This document shows positions 1 to 8,711 of a stretch of 39,788 nt of DNA, in pieces; position 1 is the first letter of the stretch; each line of letters starts with the position of its first letter. The stretch comes from Myxococcota bacterium. Lineage in GTDB: Bacteria > Myxococcota_A > Bradymonadia > UBA7976 > UBA1532. Where the stretch lies: assembly GCA_023150895.1 (NCBI GenBank), contig JAKLJY010000074.1, forward strand, positions 1 through 39,788, read 5' to 3'. Below the pieces are notes generated by a model, which was not told where the DNA came from, did no database searches, and worked only from the letters and a program-made list of their open reading frames with translations. The position numbers and the translations under genes were made by a program.

Positions 1-613
1 GCGGTCCATCCGCTCTCACGCGAACATCGCGGAAATTGGTGTCAGGCGGTAGGGCGTCGCTGGTCGAACGCATACCGTTGGTCTGCTTGGGAATCGGCGA
101 GACATGAATACAGATCGGCGCCCGCGACGACACCAGCGTGCAGGTCATCGTCCGCATCGCGTGCTTCTTGGCCCCCTGCTCCTGCGCATACGGGCCCCCG
201 GCGTAGGGCGTCATCGTCGTCTTGCCGTCGAAGGCGACGATGTTGCACGGCAGACCGACCGGTACGAGCTGCTTCTTGCGCGACGCCGTGCGGACCTGGC
301 GATGCATCGCCGCGAGCAACGACCCCAGGCGTGCGTGGACCAGGAAGTCCCGCGCCGTCGTATCCGACAGCCGGCGCCCGATGCCCAACTTCTCGCGCAT
401 CCCGCGCGAGAGGCCGTCGGTCAGCGCCTCCAGCTGCTTGAGCCCCTGCAGGCCTACGACCAGGCCGACCATGAACCCCTTCGCCAGCGACAGCACCGAC
501 CAGCGGCGGTTTCGCGCGCCACGGTCATCCTCGATGCGGCCCAGCCCCGCACCCGCCAGTCCGACCGCGAGCATGCCCGCCGCCGAACGAATCTTCCGGT
601 CCTCTCTCGTCAT
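1..613 (-). CDS. DDE transposase, N-terminal part (runs off left edge)
   Basis: An open frame of 204 codons starts at the ATG at 613 and continues past base 1 without a stop, so the C-terminus lies outside the window. AAGGAG (625-620) sits 6 nt before the ATG. The frame encodes a basic N-terminal region with a hydrophobic stretch around residues 45-58 (MVGLVVGLQGL), then a segment ending in AFDGK with Asp129. An Asp in an 'xFDGKT' context followed by a Lys/His-rich stretch matches the first catalytic Asp of IS4/ISAs1-like DDE transposases; the second Asp and Glu would lie beyond the edge. No terminal inverted repeat could be identified between this gene and the sulfatase-like gene. It could be an intact insertion sequence or a remnant. 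The family assignment comes from motif recognition only. Confidence 0.65.
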   Translation of the reverse strand, partial: MTREDRKIRSAAGMLAVGLAGAGLGRIEDDRGARNRRWSVLSLAKGFMVGLVVGLQGLKQLEALTDGLSRGMREKLGIGRRLSDTTARDFLVHARLGSLLAAMHRQVRTASRKKQLVPVGLPCNIVAFDGKTTMTPYAGGPYAQEQGAKKHAMRTMTCTLVSSRAPICIHVSPIPKQTNGMRSTSDALPPDTNFRDVRVRADGP

Positions 614-780
614 CCTCGACTCCTTCAGGTTTCCAGGAGCCAGAGACGCCGATGTCGTGGTATTGCCTGACGTCGCTGGCGGTGTGGTCGTCCGGGCCGG
701 ACAAGGTTGGCCGCCTTGATGAGCCCGCTTTTGTTACACCGGTTCTTCTGGCCCATCGGCTGCCCCACCGCCAGCACTTT

Positions 781-798
781 CACGCGCGGGCGCGCGTG
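781..798. terminator. GC-rich hairpin after the sulfatase-like gene
   Basis: CACGCGC (781-787), loop GGGC, GCGCGTG (792-798) form a perfect 7-bp stem, 67 nt beyond the stop codon of the minus-strand gene ending at 865. No T-run follows on either strand, so this is a weak terminator candidate. The remainder of 614-864, between the transposase start and the sulfatase-like stop, shows nothing else I can support. Confidence 0.3.
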
Positions 799-864
799 CT
801 CGCGCGAAAGAGGAGTTCCGCACCCGCTCCGAGTGCGAATCCGTGCACGCGCTATCTACCCATC

Positions 865-3159
865 TCACCGCCACGCCGCCCCAGGCACAGAGCGGGGCAC
901 GGGCGTCTCCTGGAATTCTTCACCGGGCGTTACTGGCGCAGCGGCCCCGTCCGGGGATTCGGCTGCGACCGGCCATCGCACGGCGCCACCCGTGCCCGCG
1001 TCGTAGCGTTGGAGCGCTGTGCCCAGGCGTTCGACGAGCGCCGGGTGCACCGCCGACAGGTCGGTCGTCTGGCCCGGATCGGTCATCATGTCGTACAGCC
1101 GCAGCACCGGCGCCGGCGTGCCGGGCAGCTCGATGAGTTTCCAGCGGCGCGTGCGGACCATTCGGTCTTTCGCGCGCAGCACCGGTTCATGGAGGTCGGC
1201 CCGGAGCACGAGGTTGTTGTTGAAGGCCGGATCGACGTCGAGCGTCTCCACCGCGCCAGGCACTTCGAAGAGTCGTGCGCGCTCTTCCGGCGTCAGCATG
1301 CCCATCGCTTTCGACTTCGGGAAGAACAGGTAGCAGGTCTCGGCGAAGATCGGCAGGTCGAGGTCCGCCCGTGCGCCGGTCAGCAGCGGCACGAGGCTCT
1401 GGCCCTCCATGGCGGGCGGCACCGGTCGCCGGAGCAGTTCGAGCAGCGTCGGCGCGAGGTCGACGTTGCGCGCGAGCGCGTCGAGGCGGGCACCGGCCGG
1501 CTGCCAGCCGGGCGGCGTGTCGGCGGGGGGCACGCGCAGGAAGAAGGGGATGCGCGTGCTCTGGTCCCCCCCGAAGAAGTTGGTCCCGTGGCCGAGCGTG
1601 CTGCCGGGGTCGTAGAGATCCTCGCCATGATCCGTCGTGACGATCACGATGGTCCGGTCGGCGAGTCCGCGCGCTTCGAGGGCCGCGAGCGCCTCGCCGA
1701 CATAGGCGTCGAACTCCGAGACCGTGCCATCGTACAGATCGCGGATGTGGTCGATGACCGGTGCAGGCAGGGTGGGGGCGAACCCCGTCGTGATGAGTTC
1801 GTGCACCCGCACGTCGATCTGATAACGATGCGGGCCGTCGTAGTGCGGATCCGTGTACTTCAGGTTGTACGGATGACTCGCCGTGTAGGGCAGGTGGGTG
1901 GTGCTGTAGAAGAGCAGGCCGAAGAAGGGCTGCCCCCGGGCGGTGGCCTCATCGATGGCGCCGAACATGCGCTCGGTCAACACGTTGGGGCGTAGATAGC
2001 CCGAGATGCGCTGAATCTCGGGCAGCATCCACTCACCGAGGGCATTCGAGAAGTAGAGCGGAAAGATCAGGTGGCTCCAGACGGCGCCTTCCATGACCAG
2101 TGCGTCGAAGTTCTGCACATCGCTGGCCATGTTCTGCGCAAAACCGACGTCGATCAGCTTGAAACAGTTGCCCGCCCAGTTCGAGCTCACGATGGTGTGG
2201 TACCCGGCCCGATTCAACAGGCGCGGGAGGAGGTCCTCCCGCCGTCCGACCGCTTCGGCCTGGTCCCGGCGCAGGTACATGTAGCGGACCCCGTGGGTGG
2301 GGGGGAACTGACCGCTCATGAACGTCATCCAGGACTCGAGCGTGCTGGCCGTCGCCACATGGAGTCCGGTCAGGTCGATTGCCCCGGCTGCGAAGGCGTC
2401 GATGTTCGGGCTGATGTCGCGGCGATGGTGTCCGTGAACCCCGAGGCGGTCGAACCGCAGGCTGTCGCTGGCGATGATGAGCACGTTGGGCGGTGTGTCG
2501 GCCTGGCGGGGTGGCGGCGTCGGCGGCGACGTGGCCCGCGACCACCCCAGGGTCCCCAGGACGAGCGCAAGGGCAATGGCGGCGTGGCCCAGGCGGCCGG
2601 CGGGGGCGGCGCGCCGCGCGGCGCGAAACCAGGCCCGCGCGTAGAAGGCGAGTGCCGCGGCACACACGAGACCGAAACCGACCGCCGCCGCGTCGAGCAG
2701 GTGCCACCGATAGAGGACGTAGAGATCGAGCCCGGGGGCGAAGGGGGCGACCTTGCGCGCCGTGCCGTCGAGGAGGCCGGGATTGGTGTGGAAGAAGACG
2801 CCGAGCGAGAGCAGGTACAGACCCGCATCGAGCCCGAGGATCGTCGCGAATCGACGAAGGGGACGCCGGCCGAGGGCGCGGCGGGCGATCGGGAGCGGGA
2901 AGAGCAGGACCGCGTACGCGAAAGAGAGGAGCAGATAGGCGGGCAGCACCCGAACCTGCGAACCGACGACCGTACCGAGGTGAGCCCCGGTGGCCAGCGC
3001 CGTGAACGCGTCGTCCTGACCGCGGGAGAAACCGACGAAGCTCCAGACGCCGAGCAAAAAGAGCACGAGCGCCACGCGGAGCTCGACGCCGAGAAGCGCC
3101 AGAAACGCCGGGGGGCCGGCGGCGTCAGGGGGCGCGGCGGATGCGGGGGGGACGCTCAT
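865..3159 (-). CDS. Membrane-anchored sulfatase/phosphotransferase-superfamily enzyme
   Basis: 764 residues. The first ~210 hold about five hydrophobic helices (near 18-40, 68-92, 105-125, 150-175, 190-208), followed by an extracytoplasmic alkaline-phosphatase-superfamily domain (about 222-720). That domain opens with PNVLIIASDSLRFD (Asp232) and later has TTDHGED (Asp510/His511) and GHG-type metal ligands. At the site where arylsulfatases carry the Cys/Ser of CxPxR that becomes formylglycine, this protein has Thr273 (ASTLESW before MSG and PPTHG). A Thr nucleophile is characteristic of lipid-dependent phosphoethanolamine and phosphoglycerol transferases such as LtaS and EptA. The five-helix plus periplasmic-domain layout agrees, so a transferase acting on envelope glycans or lipids is more likely than a true sulfatase. 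No clear Shine-Dalgarno precedes the ATG at 3159. It stands alone, divergent from the next gene. The substrate is unknown. Confidence 0.8.
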   Translation of the reverse strand: MSVPPASAAPPDAAGPPAFLALLGVELRVALVLFLLGVWSFVGFSRGQDDAFTALATGAHLGTVVGSQVRVLPAYLLLSFAYAVLLFPLPIARRALGRRPLRRFATILGLDAGLYLLSLGVFFHTNPGLLDGTARKVAPFAPGLDLYVLYRWHLLDAAAVGFGLVCAAALAFYARAWFRAARRAAPAGRLGHAAIALALVLGTLGWSRATSPPTPPPRQADTPPNVLIIASDSLRFDRLGVHGHHRRDISPNIDAFAAGAIDLTGLHVATASTLESWMTFMSGQFPPTHGVRYMYLRRDQAEAVGRREDLLPRLLNRAGYHTIVSSNWAGNCFKLIDVGFAQNMASDVQNFDALVMEGAVWSHLIFPLYFSNALGEWMLPEIQRISGYLRPNVLTERMFGAIDEATARGQPFFGLLFYSTTHLPYTASHPYNLKYTDPHYDGPHRYQIDVRVHELITTGFAPTLPAPVIDHIRDLYDGTVSEFDAYVGEALAALEARGLADRTIVIVTTDHGEDLYDPGSTLGHGTNFFGGDQSTRIPFFLRVPPADTPPGWQPAGARLDALARNVDLAPTLLELLRRPVPPAMEGQSLVPLLTGARADLDLPIFAETCYLFFPKSKAMGMLTPEERARLFEVPGAVETLDVDPAFNNNLVLRADLHEPVLRAKDRMVRTRRWKLIELPGTPAPVLRLYDMMTDPGQTTDLSAVHPALVERLGTALQRYDAGTGGAVRWPVAAESPDGAAAPVTPGEEFQETPVPRSVPGAAWR

Positions 3160-3268
3160 GGGCGGCGAACGATAGCGAAAACAGGAATTGTGGACAGATC
3201 ACACGCGACGATTGGATCGAATCGGCGGCCCGCCCGTTTCGAACCGGCAGACCCCAGGAGGCTGCGCC

Positions 3269-3553
3269 ATGTCCCGATTTCTGACCCGCCCCGCCATCTT
3301 CGTCATCGTCCCGCTCTTGCTGCCCGCGGCCGCCCAGGCGCAGGGGCGGCGCGTGGCCGACCCCGCCGACGCCGGCACCGTCGAGGCGCCTGTGACCGAG
3401 ATCGAGTTCCGTGAGGTCGAATCCGTGGAGGGTACCCGCCACGGCCCCGGCGGCGAGGTCGTCACCGGCCAGGCCCGGACGCCGCGGCCGAGCCTCATCG
3501 TCGTGCGCCCGTCGTTCCGGCCCGAGCTGCTGCGCTCGGCCGACGCGCTCTGA
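3269..3553 (+). CDS. Small secreted protein of unknown function
   Basis: 94 residues. ATG at 3269 is preceded by AGGAGG (3256-3261) at ideal spacing; the frame is open further upstream, but this start gives a clean signal peptide (residues 1-25, basic start, hydrophobic IFVIVPLLLP, cleavage after AQA). The mature ~68 residues are charged and end in PSFRPELLRSADAL. The predicted product is periplasmic or secreted. I do not recognise the family. It is followed 40 nt later by a lipoprotein gene on the same strand, so the two may be co-transcribed. Confidence 0.7.
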   Translation: MSRFLTRPAIFVIVPLLLPAAAQAQGRRVADPADAGTVEAPVTEIEFREVESVEGTRHGPGGEVVTGQARTPRPSLIVVRPSFRPELLRSADAL

Positions 3554-3593
3554 CCCGCGGCGTGCCGGCGCGACCTGTGGTAGCCTCCCCGCG

Positions 3594-4013
3594 ATGCGCC
3601 ACGGCCTCCGAGACCGGGTGCGCCGCGCCGCCTGGCTGGTCGTGCTCGGCGCCCTCGCGTGCGACAGCACCGCGCTGTCGTTGGGTGACCCCAACGACCT
3701 CAACGCGACCCTCGTGCCGCCGTTCATCACCGAGGACGACCCCAACTCCGTCTGGACGCTCACGCTGAACACCGGCGCGACGGCGGGCGCGGCGGACGAC
3801 ACCGCCGACCTCGCGGAGAATTCGATCGTCTCGGCGGACTTCGGCCCCGGCGTACGCATCAGCGGGAGCGGCTACCTCTTCAAGAGCCAGTTCGTCGTCG
3901 AGCTTTACCTGAAGCGGTACGCCGAGGCCGAGCCCGGCACCCGGACGTTCACCGTGCGGTTCATCAACGCCTACGGCGAGTTCCTCGCGCACGGCGAGAT
4001 CAACGTGTACTGA
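3594..4013 (+). CDS. Small lipoprotein of unknown function
   Basis: 139 residues from the ATG at 3594. The frame is open upstream to 3411, but only this start yields a signal sequence: basic MRHGLRDRVRR, then AAWLVVLGALAC, with lipobox ALAC giving an N-terminal lipidated Cys. The mature part looks like a single beta-sandwich: alternating hydrophobic strands such as WTLTLNTG, IVSADFG, VVELYLKRY and FTVRFINAYG, with no cysteines. No catalytic motif is visible. It lies between a small secreted protein and a putative outer-membrane protein, all on the plus strand and closely spaced. Confidence 0.7.
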   Translation: MRHGLRDRVRRAAWLVVLGALACDSTALSLGDPNDLNATLVPPFITEDDPNSVWTLTLNTGATAGAADDTADLAENSIVSADFGPGVRISGSGYLFKSQFVVELYLKRYAEAEPGTRTFTVRFINAYGEFLAHGEINVY

Positions 4014-4044
4014 CGGGGGCGGCCCGCTGGCGCCCGTCGCCCAA

Positions 4045-4854
4045 TTGACACAATATCCGGGCGTGTTGCTCTTCGCCCCACCGGCCAGCGCCGAGGTCGC
4101 CCTCGAGGCGGCGGCCGCCTGCTTCGACGCCGTCGACTACGACTGCGCCGAGGAGCGCCTCGCGGCCGTGTGGGGGGGCGGCGGGCTCGAGACGGACGCC
4201 GCGCTGCGGGCCCGCCTGCTCGAGGCGCAGCTCGCCCTGGCCCGGCGGGACGAGCCGCGGGCCCGCAAGGCCGTCCGGGCCGTGTTCTCCCTCGACCCGG
4301 AGTTCACCGCGGACGAACGCCTGCCGCCGAGACTCCGCGCGCTCTTCGACGAGGAGCGCCCCCCGGCGCCGCCCCTCTTCCGCCTGGCCGGCCGCGCCGG
4401 GTTGACGTCCTGGCGTCTGTTCGGACACGACGCCGAGCGGTGGTCCGACGGCCTCGGCTTCGAGGCCGGACTCGGCGGCGTCCTGCGGGATCGCTGGGGC
4501 CTCGAGGCGGGCGTCGCCTTCAGCGACCATCGCCCCCGCACCTATGAGCTGAGCGGCTTGTCCCTGTGGTCGGCGTTCGTCGGCGGCCGCGCCCACCTCG
4601 ACGCCGGTTTCCTGACCGTCGCGCCGGGGGTGACGCTCGGTGCCCTGCACGTCGGGGCCGAGGGCGTCACGGGCTCCGAGGCCTACTGGGGCTTTCAGGG
4701 GCAGACGACGGTCGACGTCGCGGCCGAAGTCTGGGCCGGCTTCGGGATCGGTGCGCGCGTCGGTGTGATGGTCGTGGCCGTCGCCGACGGCGACGACCGG
4801 GCGGCGTTCTCGTGGGTCTTGCCCCTCGAAGTCGGCGTCCGTTATGGGTACTGA
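4045..4854 (+). CDS. Putative outer-membrane beta-barrel protein with TPR-like N-terminus
   Basis: 269 residues if read from TTG at 4045; GTG at 4060 is an alternative. Both give a short, weak signal peptide (GVLLFAPPASA), so the true start is uncertain and might use an upstream non-ATG codon near 4027. Residues ~18-105 form an alpha-helical, Ala/Leu/Arg-rich stretch with TPR-like spacing (CFDAVDYDCAEERL, then ARKAVRAVFSLDPEF). Residues ~110-269 alternate aromatic/hydrophobic and Gly-rich strands and end in an aromatic residue (VRYGY), as expected of a small outer-membrane barrel. This arrangement is common in Deltaproteobacteria-type exported proteins. The function is unknown. The stop is 21 nt before the FHA-type regulator start. 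Confidence 0.65.
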   Translation: MTQYPGVLLFAPPASAEVALEAAAACFDAVDYDCAEERLAAVWGGGGLETDAALRARLLEAQLALARRDEPRARKAVRAVFSLDPEFTADERLPPRLRALFDEERPPAPPLFRLAGRAGLTSWRLFGHDAERWSDGLGFEAGLGGVLRDRWGLEAGVAFSDHRPRTYELSGLSLWSAFVGGRAHLDAGFLTVAPGVTLGALHVGAEGVTGSEAYWGFQGQTTVDVAAEVWAGFGIGARVGVMVVAVADGDDRAAFSWVLPLEVGVRYGY

Positions 4855-4875
4855 GGCACGCGCCCCCCAGGCCGG

Positions 4876-6828
4876 ATGGACCGAGCTGCGGGCGCGTGGA
4901 TGTACGACACTGCCGTGAGTCTGAAAATCCGCATCGAAATCGAGGGCCGGCCGCCGGTGCTCGTCGGCGCCGGCGGCGCCGTGGTGACCCTCGGCCGGGT
5001 CGAGGGCAACGACCTCGTCGTCTCCGATGCCCGCATCTCGAGCCGACATGGGCGTTTCGTCCGACGGGGGGAGGGCTATGCGTACGAGGATCTGGGCTCG
5101 CGCAACGGCTCCCTCGTCGAGCGGGACGGCCGGCGCACCGTCGTGCACCCGCCAGAGCTCGTGCCCATCGGCGTCGGCACCCGGCTTCTCCTCGGCGATC
5201 TCACGTCCCCGGTGGTCCTCGTCGTGGAGGCGGCGCCGGCCGGCTCGGAGGACCAGGGCGAGGCGGGCGGGACGGTCGTCGCGGCGCGCGCGCTGACGCC
5301 GGGCGTGCCGGCCGCCCCGAAGGACGCGGCGACGCTCGAGAGCCTCTTCACGCTGCTGCGCGACCTCAGCGGGCGGATTGATCCACAAGAGGTCCTCGCC
5401 CGCATCTCGACGGCCGTGCTCGACCGATTTCCCCAGGCCCGGGGCGTGACGGTGCTGATGGCCGACGCCGAAGGGCTCTTCGTCCCGGAGACGACCCGCG
5501 TCCGCGCAGCGGCCGGGCCTGCGGGGCGCCCGAGCGAGACCCTCGTGCGGCGGGTGGTCGACCGGCGCGAGCTCGTCGCCTATGCGGCCGGGCAGGGGTC
5601 GCCGACGGCCAGCGTCATGGGCGTGGCCGCGGCCGTGCTCGTCCCGCTCGTCGTCGCCGAGGAGGTCATCGGCGTTCTGCACGTCGACACCCTGACCGGG
5701 GCGTTCACGCCCGACGATCAGGCGTACCTGGCGATCATCGGCGCGCACGTGGCGGCCAGCCTCGGCTCGGCGCGGCGATTCCGGGCCATGCAGCTCGACC
5801 GGCAGGCACTCGTCGCCGAGAACACGGCGCTCAAGGCGCTGCCGCGACCCATCCTCGGTCAGAGCGAGACGCTGCGCGAGACGCTGCGTCAGCTCGAGCG
5901 TGTCGCCCGGACCCAGACGACGGTGCTCGTCACCGGCGAGACCGGCACGGGCAAGGAGCTCGCCGCGCGGTTCGTCCACGCTTACAGCACCCGCGGTGCG
6001 CGCGTCTTCTCGGCGCTGAACTGCGGGGCGCTGCCCGAGAATCTGCTCGAGAGCGAGCTCTTCGGGCATCGAAAAGGGGCGTTCACCGGGGCGGTTCGCG
6101 ATCACGCGGGGCTCTTCGAAGCCTCCGACGGGGGCACGGTCTTCCTCGACGAGATCGGGGAGATCAGCCCGGCGGTGCAGGTTCGGCTGCTGCGGGTTCT
6201 GCAGGAGCGCGAGGTGCAGCCCGTCGGGGCGACGCGGCCGGTCAAGGTCGACGTCCGCATCGTCGCGGCCACCAACCGCGACCTGAAAGCCGAGGTGGCG
6301 GCTGGGCGCTTCCGCGAGGATCTCTACTATCGCCTCGCGGTCTTCCCCGTCCGGCTGCCGGCGCTGCGGGAGCGCCGCGGAGACGTCGAGCTGCTCGCGG
6401 AGCAGTTCCGACAGGCGGCGGTCGCCCGCCACGGGAAGCGCGTGCCTGGTTTCACGACCGAAGCGCTCGGCGCGCTGTCGAGGTCTCCGTGGCCGGGGAA
6501 CGTGCGTCAGCTCGAGCACGAGATCGAACGCGCCGTCATTCTGGCCATGGACGGCGAACCAATCGGGCTGTCCGATCTCAGCGCCGCGGTCACGGGCGGG
6601 ACGCCGCTGCCGACGACGCACGTGGCCGAGGCGGACCTGCCCGTCGGTCCGCTGCACGACGTGATGGAGCAGCTCGAGCGTCGCGTCGTCGCCCGCTGCC
6701 TCGCGGACAACGCGCAGAACCGCACCCGCGCCGCCCAGGCGCTGGGGATCAGCCGTCAGGCGCTTCAAGCGAAGCTGGCGCGCTGGCGGGACCAGGGCGC
6801 GCCCCTCGGGGGCGACGACGAGGGCTGA
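4876..6828 (+). CDS. FHA-GAF-AAA+-Fis sigma-54 transcriptional activator
   Basis: 650 residues from ATG 4876; ATG 4900 and GTG 4915 are in-frame alternatives, the last lying just before the FHA domain. Domains: FHA (about 17-100, with [15 protein letters not shown] and GSRNGS, the phosphothreonine-binding signature); GAF (about 150-305); sigma-54 AAA+ domain with Walker A GETGTGKE near 354, the sigma-54-contacting GAFTGA loop near 402, and Walker B FLDEIGEI; and a C-terminal Fis-type HTH (about 615-645). FHA-containing enhancer-binding proteins are abundant in myxobacteria, where the FHA replaces a receiver domain and senses Ser/Thr kinase signalling. The next gene begins 2 nt after the stop, so they are probably co-transcribed. 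Its target promoters cannot be read from the sequence. Confidence 0.93.
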   Translation: MDRAAGAWMYDTAVSLKIRIEIEGRPPVLVGAGGAVVTLGRVEGNDLVVSDARISSRHGRFVRRGEGYAYEDLGSRNGSLVERDGRRTVVHPPELVPIGVGTRLLLGDLTSPVVLVVEAAPAGSEDQGEAGGTVVAARALTPGVPAAPKDAATLESLFTLLRDLSGRIDPQEVLARISTAVLDRFPQARGVTVLMADAEGLFVPETTRVRAAAGPAGRPSETLVRRVVDRRELVAYAAGQGSPTASVMGVAAAVLVPLVVAEEVIGVLHVDTLTGAFTPDDQAYLAIIGAHVAASLGSARRFRAMQLDRQALVAENTALKALPRPILGQSETLRETLRQLERVARTQTTVLVTGETGTGKELAARFVHAYSTRGARVFSALNCGALPENLLESELFGHRKGAFTGAVRDHAGLFEASDGGTVFLDEIGEISPAVQVRLLRVLQEREVQPVGATRPVKVDVRIVAATNRDLKAEVAAGRFREDLYYRLAVFPVRLPALRERRGDVELLAEQFRQAAVARHGKRVPGFTTEALGALSRSPWPGNVRQLEHEIERAVILAMDGEPIGLSDLSAAVTGGTPLPTTHVAEADLPVGPLHDVMEQLERRVVARCLADNAQNRTRAAQALGISRQALQAKLARWRDQGAPLGGDDEG

Positions 6829-6830
6829 GC

Positions 6831-8543
6831 ATGACGCCGTTTCATCCGCAGGTCCGCATCGAGACCGACGCCGACGGGGTTCGCCGCCTCGGCCCGGCCA
6901 CCCACGTCCGGCAGGACGGCTTGCACGTGCTTCGTTTGTCCGGCGGTCCTTACGACATGGCCTTCCAGCACGGAGCATTGCTGCGCGAAGCCATCCCGAA
7001 CGGGCCATTACCCTTGTTCGAGCGGTATCTGGGGTTGTTCCTGAAGAACTCCCCCCTCGGACCCGCCGCCGGCGTCGTTGCCGAGCTCCTCGACGCCTGG
7101 ACGCGACGTCGGCTCGAGAAGCGTCTGCCCGCGGCGCTCCGGGCGACGGCCGCCGGGCTGGCGGACGGGGCCGGGCTGCGGGAAGCCGATGTGCTCAAGG
7201 CCTACCTGATGCCCGACGCCGTGCTCTACGCGATGGCGCTGTTCGGGCGGCTCACCCGGGCGCCGATCGCGCCCGGCTGCGCGTGCCCGCCGCTCGGGTG
7301 CACCTCGGCCGTGGTGGCCCCGGGGCGGACGTCCCGCGGGCAGCTCCTGCACGCGCGCAACATGGACTTCGTCGGCCCCGGCCGGTGGGACGCCGAGCCG
7401 GTGGTCGCCTTCCACCGCCCCGAGGACGGGCAACCCTACGTCGCGTTCGGCTCGGCCGGCATCGCAGGGGGGGCCATCACGGGCATGAATCAGGCGGGCC
7501 TGACGTTCGCCGTCCACCAGCATTTCCCGTCGGAGGTCGACCTCGACGGGGAGCCCGTCGGCCTGGCCGGCGAGCAGGTGCTGCGGGAGGCCCGCACCCT
7601 CGACGAGGCCATCGGCATTCTCGACCGGCATCACCCCATGGGCGGCTGGACGTACATCCTCGCCGACGCCGAGCGGGCAATCGCCTACGAAGTCAGCCCG
7701 CGCATGCGGCGCATCGTCCCCATGACGGACGGGTATCTGGGCTACGCCAACGTCTATCAGCACCCGGATCTGCGCGACGCCGAGCGGGCGGTCTATCCGG
7801 CGTACGTTCGCGCGAACCACGCCCGACACGAGCGGGTCTGGGCGGCACTGCGGGCGGGCGGCTCGGCCCATACCGAGGCCTCGATGGCCGGCATCCTGGC
7901 CGACGCCTCCGTCCCGGGGCTGACCGTGCCAGCGGTCGCCGGCGATCCGATCTGCACGCCGTATACGGTGCTCTCCGTCGTCCTCCGGCCGACCGACCGC
8001 CGCTTCTGGGTCGGCCTCGGTCCCGTGCCGACCGCGGCAGGGCGCTACCTCGGATTCGACCTGCGCGTCGAGGGGCCCGCCGGCAAGCCGCGGGCGATCG
8101 AGTCGGGCGAGACGCGCCTGACACCGCGGGTCCAGGCGGTGAACGCCTATGCAGCGGCCTGGCGGGCCCTGATGGAGGACGACGACGTCGAGGGAGCCCG
8201 TCGCGCCCTCGACCGGGCGCTCGCGGCCTACGACGCCGATCCGACGGTGCACCACGCCGCCGGGTTGCTCGCGCTGCGGGCGGTCGACGCGTCGGCGGCC
8301 GAGGTCTGCTTTCAGAACGCGATCTCGCGCGAGACCCGGCCGCACCGGTTGGCGCGCTCTCAGGCCGGCCTCGCCTTCGCGCTGGCACTCTGCGGTCGCC
8401 GGGCCGAGTCCGCTGCCGCGGCGGCCGAGGCACGACGCCTGGCGCCCGACGATGCCGAGGTGCGGCGCCAACTCGCGGGCTGGTTCAGCGCCGGTCGTGC
8501 ACGGCGGCTGTCGGTCGAACTCCTCTACGCCGATCTCGTCTGA
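6831..8543 (+). CDS. C45-like Ntn-hydrolase with C-terminal TPR domain
   Basis: 570 residues from ATG 6831, chosen because it follows the regulator stop by 2 nt and begins the conserved region; the frame is open further upstream inside the regulator. Residues ~35-430 resemble C45/acyl-CoA:6-aminopenicillanate acyltransferase-type N-terminal-nucleophile hydrolases: LGCTSAVV with Cys157 as the likely self-processing nucleophile, then HARNMDF, then GGAITGMNQAGL. In that family autocleavage before the Cys exposes the catalytic N-terminus, and substrates are amides such as penicillins, carcinine or bile-salt-like conjugates. Residues ~440-570 are helical with TPR periodicity (AWRALMEDDDVEGARRALDRAL; PDDAEVRRQL), an unusual addition. 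No signal peptide is seen, so it is probably cytoplasmic. The stop is 36 nt from the convergent radical SAM gene. The substrate is unknown. Confidence 0.82.
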   Translation: MTPFHPQVRIETDADGVRRLGPATHVRQDGLHVLRLSGGPYDMAFQHGALLREAIPNGPLPLFERYLGLFLKNSPLGPAAGVVAELLDAWTRRRLEKRLPAALRATAAGLADGAGLREADVLKAYLMPDAVLYAMALFGRLTRAPIAPGCACPPLGCTSAVVAPGRTSRGQLLHARNMDFVGPGRWDAEPVVAFHRPEDGQPYVAFGSAGIAGGAITGMNQAGLTFAVHQHFPSEVDLDGEPVGLAGEQVLREARTLDEAIGILDRHHPMGGWTYILADAERAIAYEVSPRMRRIVPMTDGYLGYANVYQHPDLRDAERAVYPAYVRANHARHERVWAALRAGGSAHTEASMAGILADASVPGLTVPAVAGDPICTPYTVLSVVLRPTDRRFWVGLGPVPTAAGRYLGFDLRVEGPAGKPRAIESGETRLTPRVQAVNAYAAAWRALMEDDDVEGARRALDRALAAYDADPTVHHAAGLLALRAVDASAAEVCFQNAISRETRPHRLARSQAGLAFALALCGRRAESAAAAAEARRLAPDDAEVRRQLAGWFSAGRARRLSVELLYADLV

Positions 8544-8558
8544 CGGGCCGGGCCGCCC

Positions 8559-8575
8559 GTCGCCCACCGGGCGAC
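8559..8575. terminator. Bidirectional hairpin between convergent genes
   Basis: GTCGCCC (8559-8565), loop ACC, GGGCGAC (8569-8575) make a perfect 7-bp stem with a 3-nt loop, in the 36-bp gap between the stop codons of the Ntn-hydrolase (plus) and the radical SAM gene (minus). The placement fits a shared terminator; there is no T-tract. Confidence 0.5.
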
Positions 8576-8579
8576 CCCG

Positions 8580-8711
8580 TCACGGGCAGCACTGCGGCGG
8601 GGGCGGCATCCCGTAGTCGCACTCGCAGCACACGTTCGCGCACGGCGCGCAGCACGTCTCCCAGACGTCGGGCGGCAGCACGCCGTACTCGCACGCGCAG
8701 CAGACCTGTGC
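8580..8711 (-). repeat. Cys-rich tandem repeat encoding the tail of the radical SAM protein
   Basis: Residues 531-574 of the radical SAM protein. Unit 1 begins CAQVCCACEYGVLPP and closes with a CC-A-P; unit 2 begins CANVCCECDYGMPPP and closes with CC-P. Both share C-A-x-V-C-C-x-C-[acidic]-Y-G and end in a Cys pair before Pro. There are 12 Cys, and two Tyr at equivalent positions. This is a coding-level duplication of about 20-24 residues. Confidence 0.85.

Noticed and set aside
865-3159. Formylglycine-dependent sulfatase
   Set aside because: The CxPxR or SxPxR motif is absent; Thr occupies the nucleophile position.
4045-4050. TTGACA as a -35 promoter box
   Set aside because: No acceptable -10 box lies 16-18 nt downstream; the TTG is more useful as a possible start codon.
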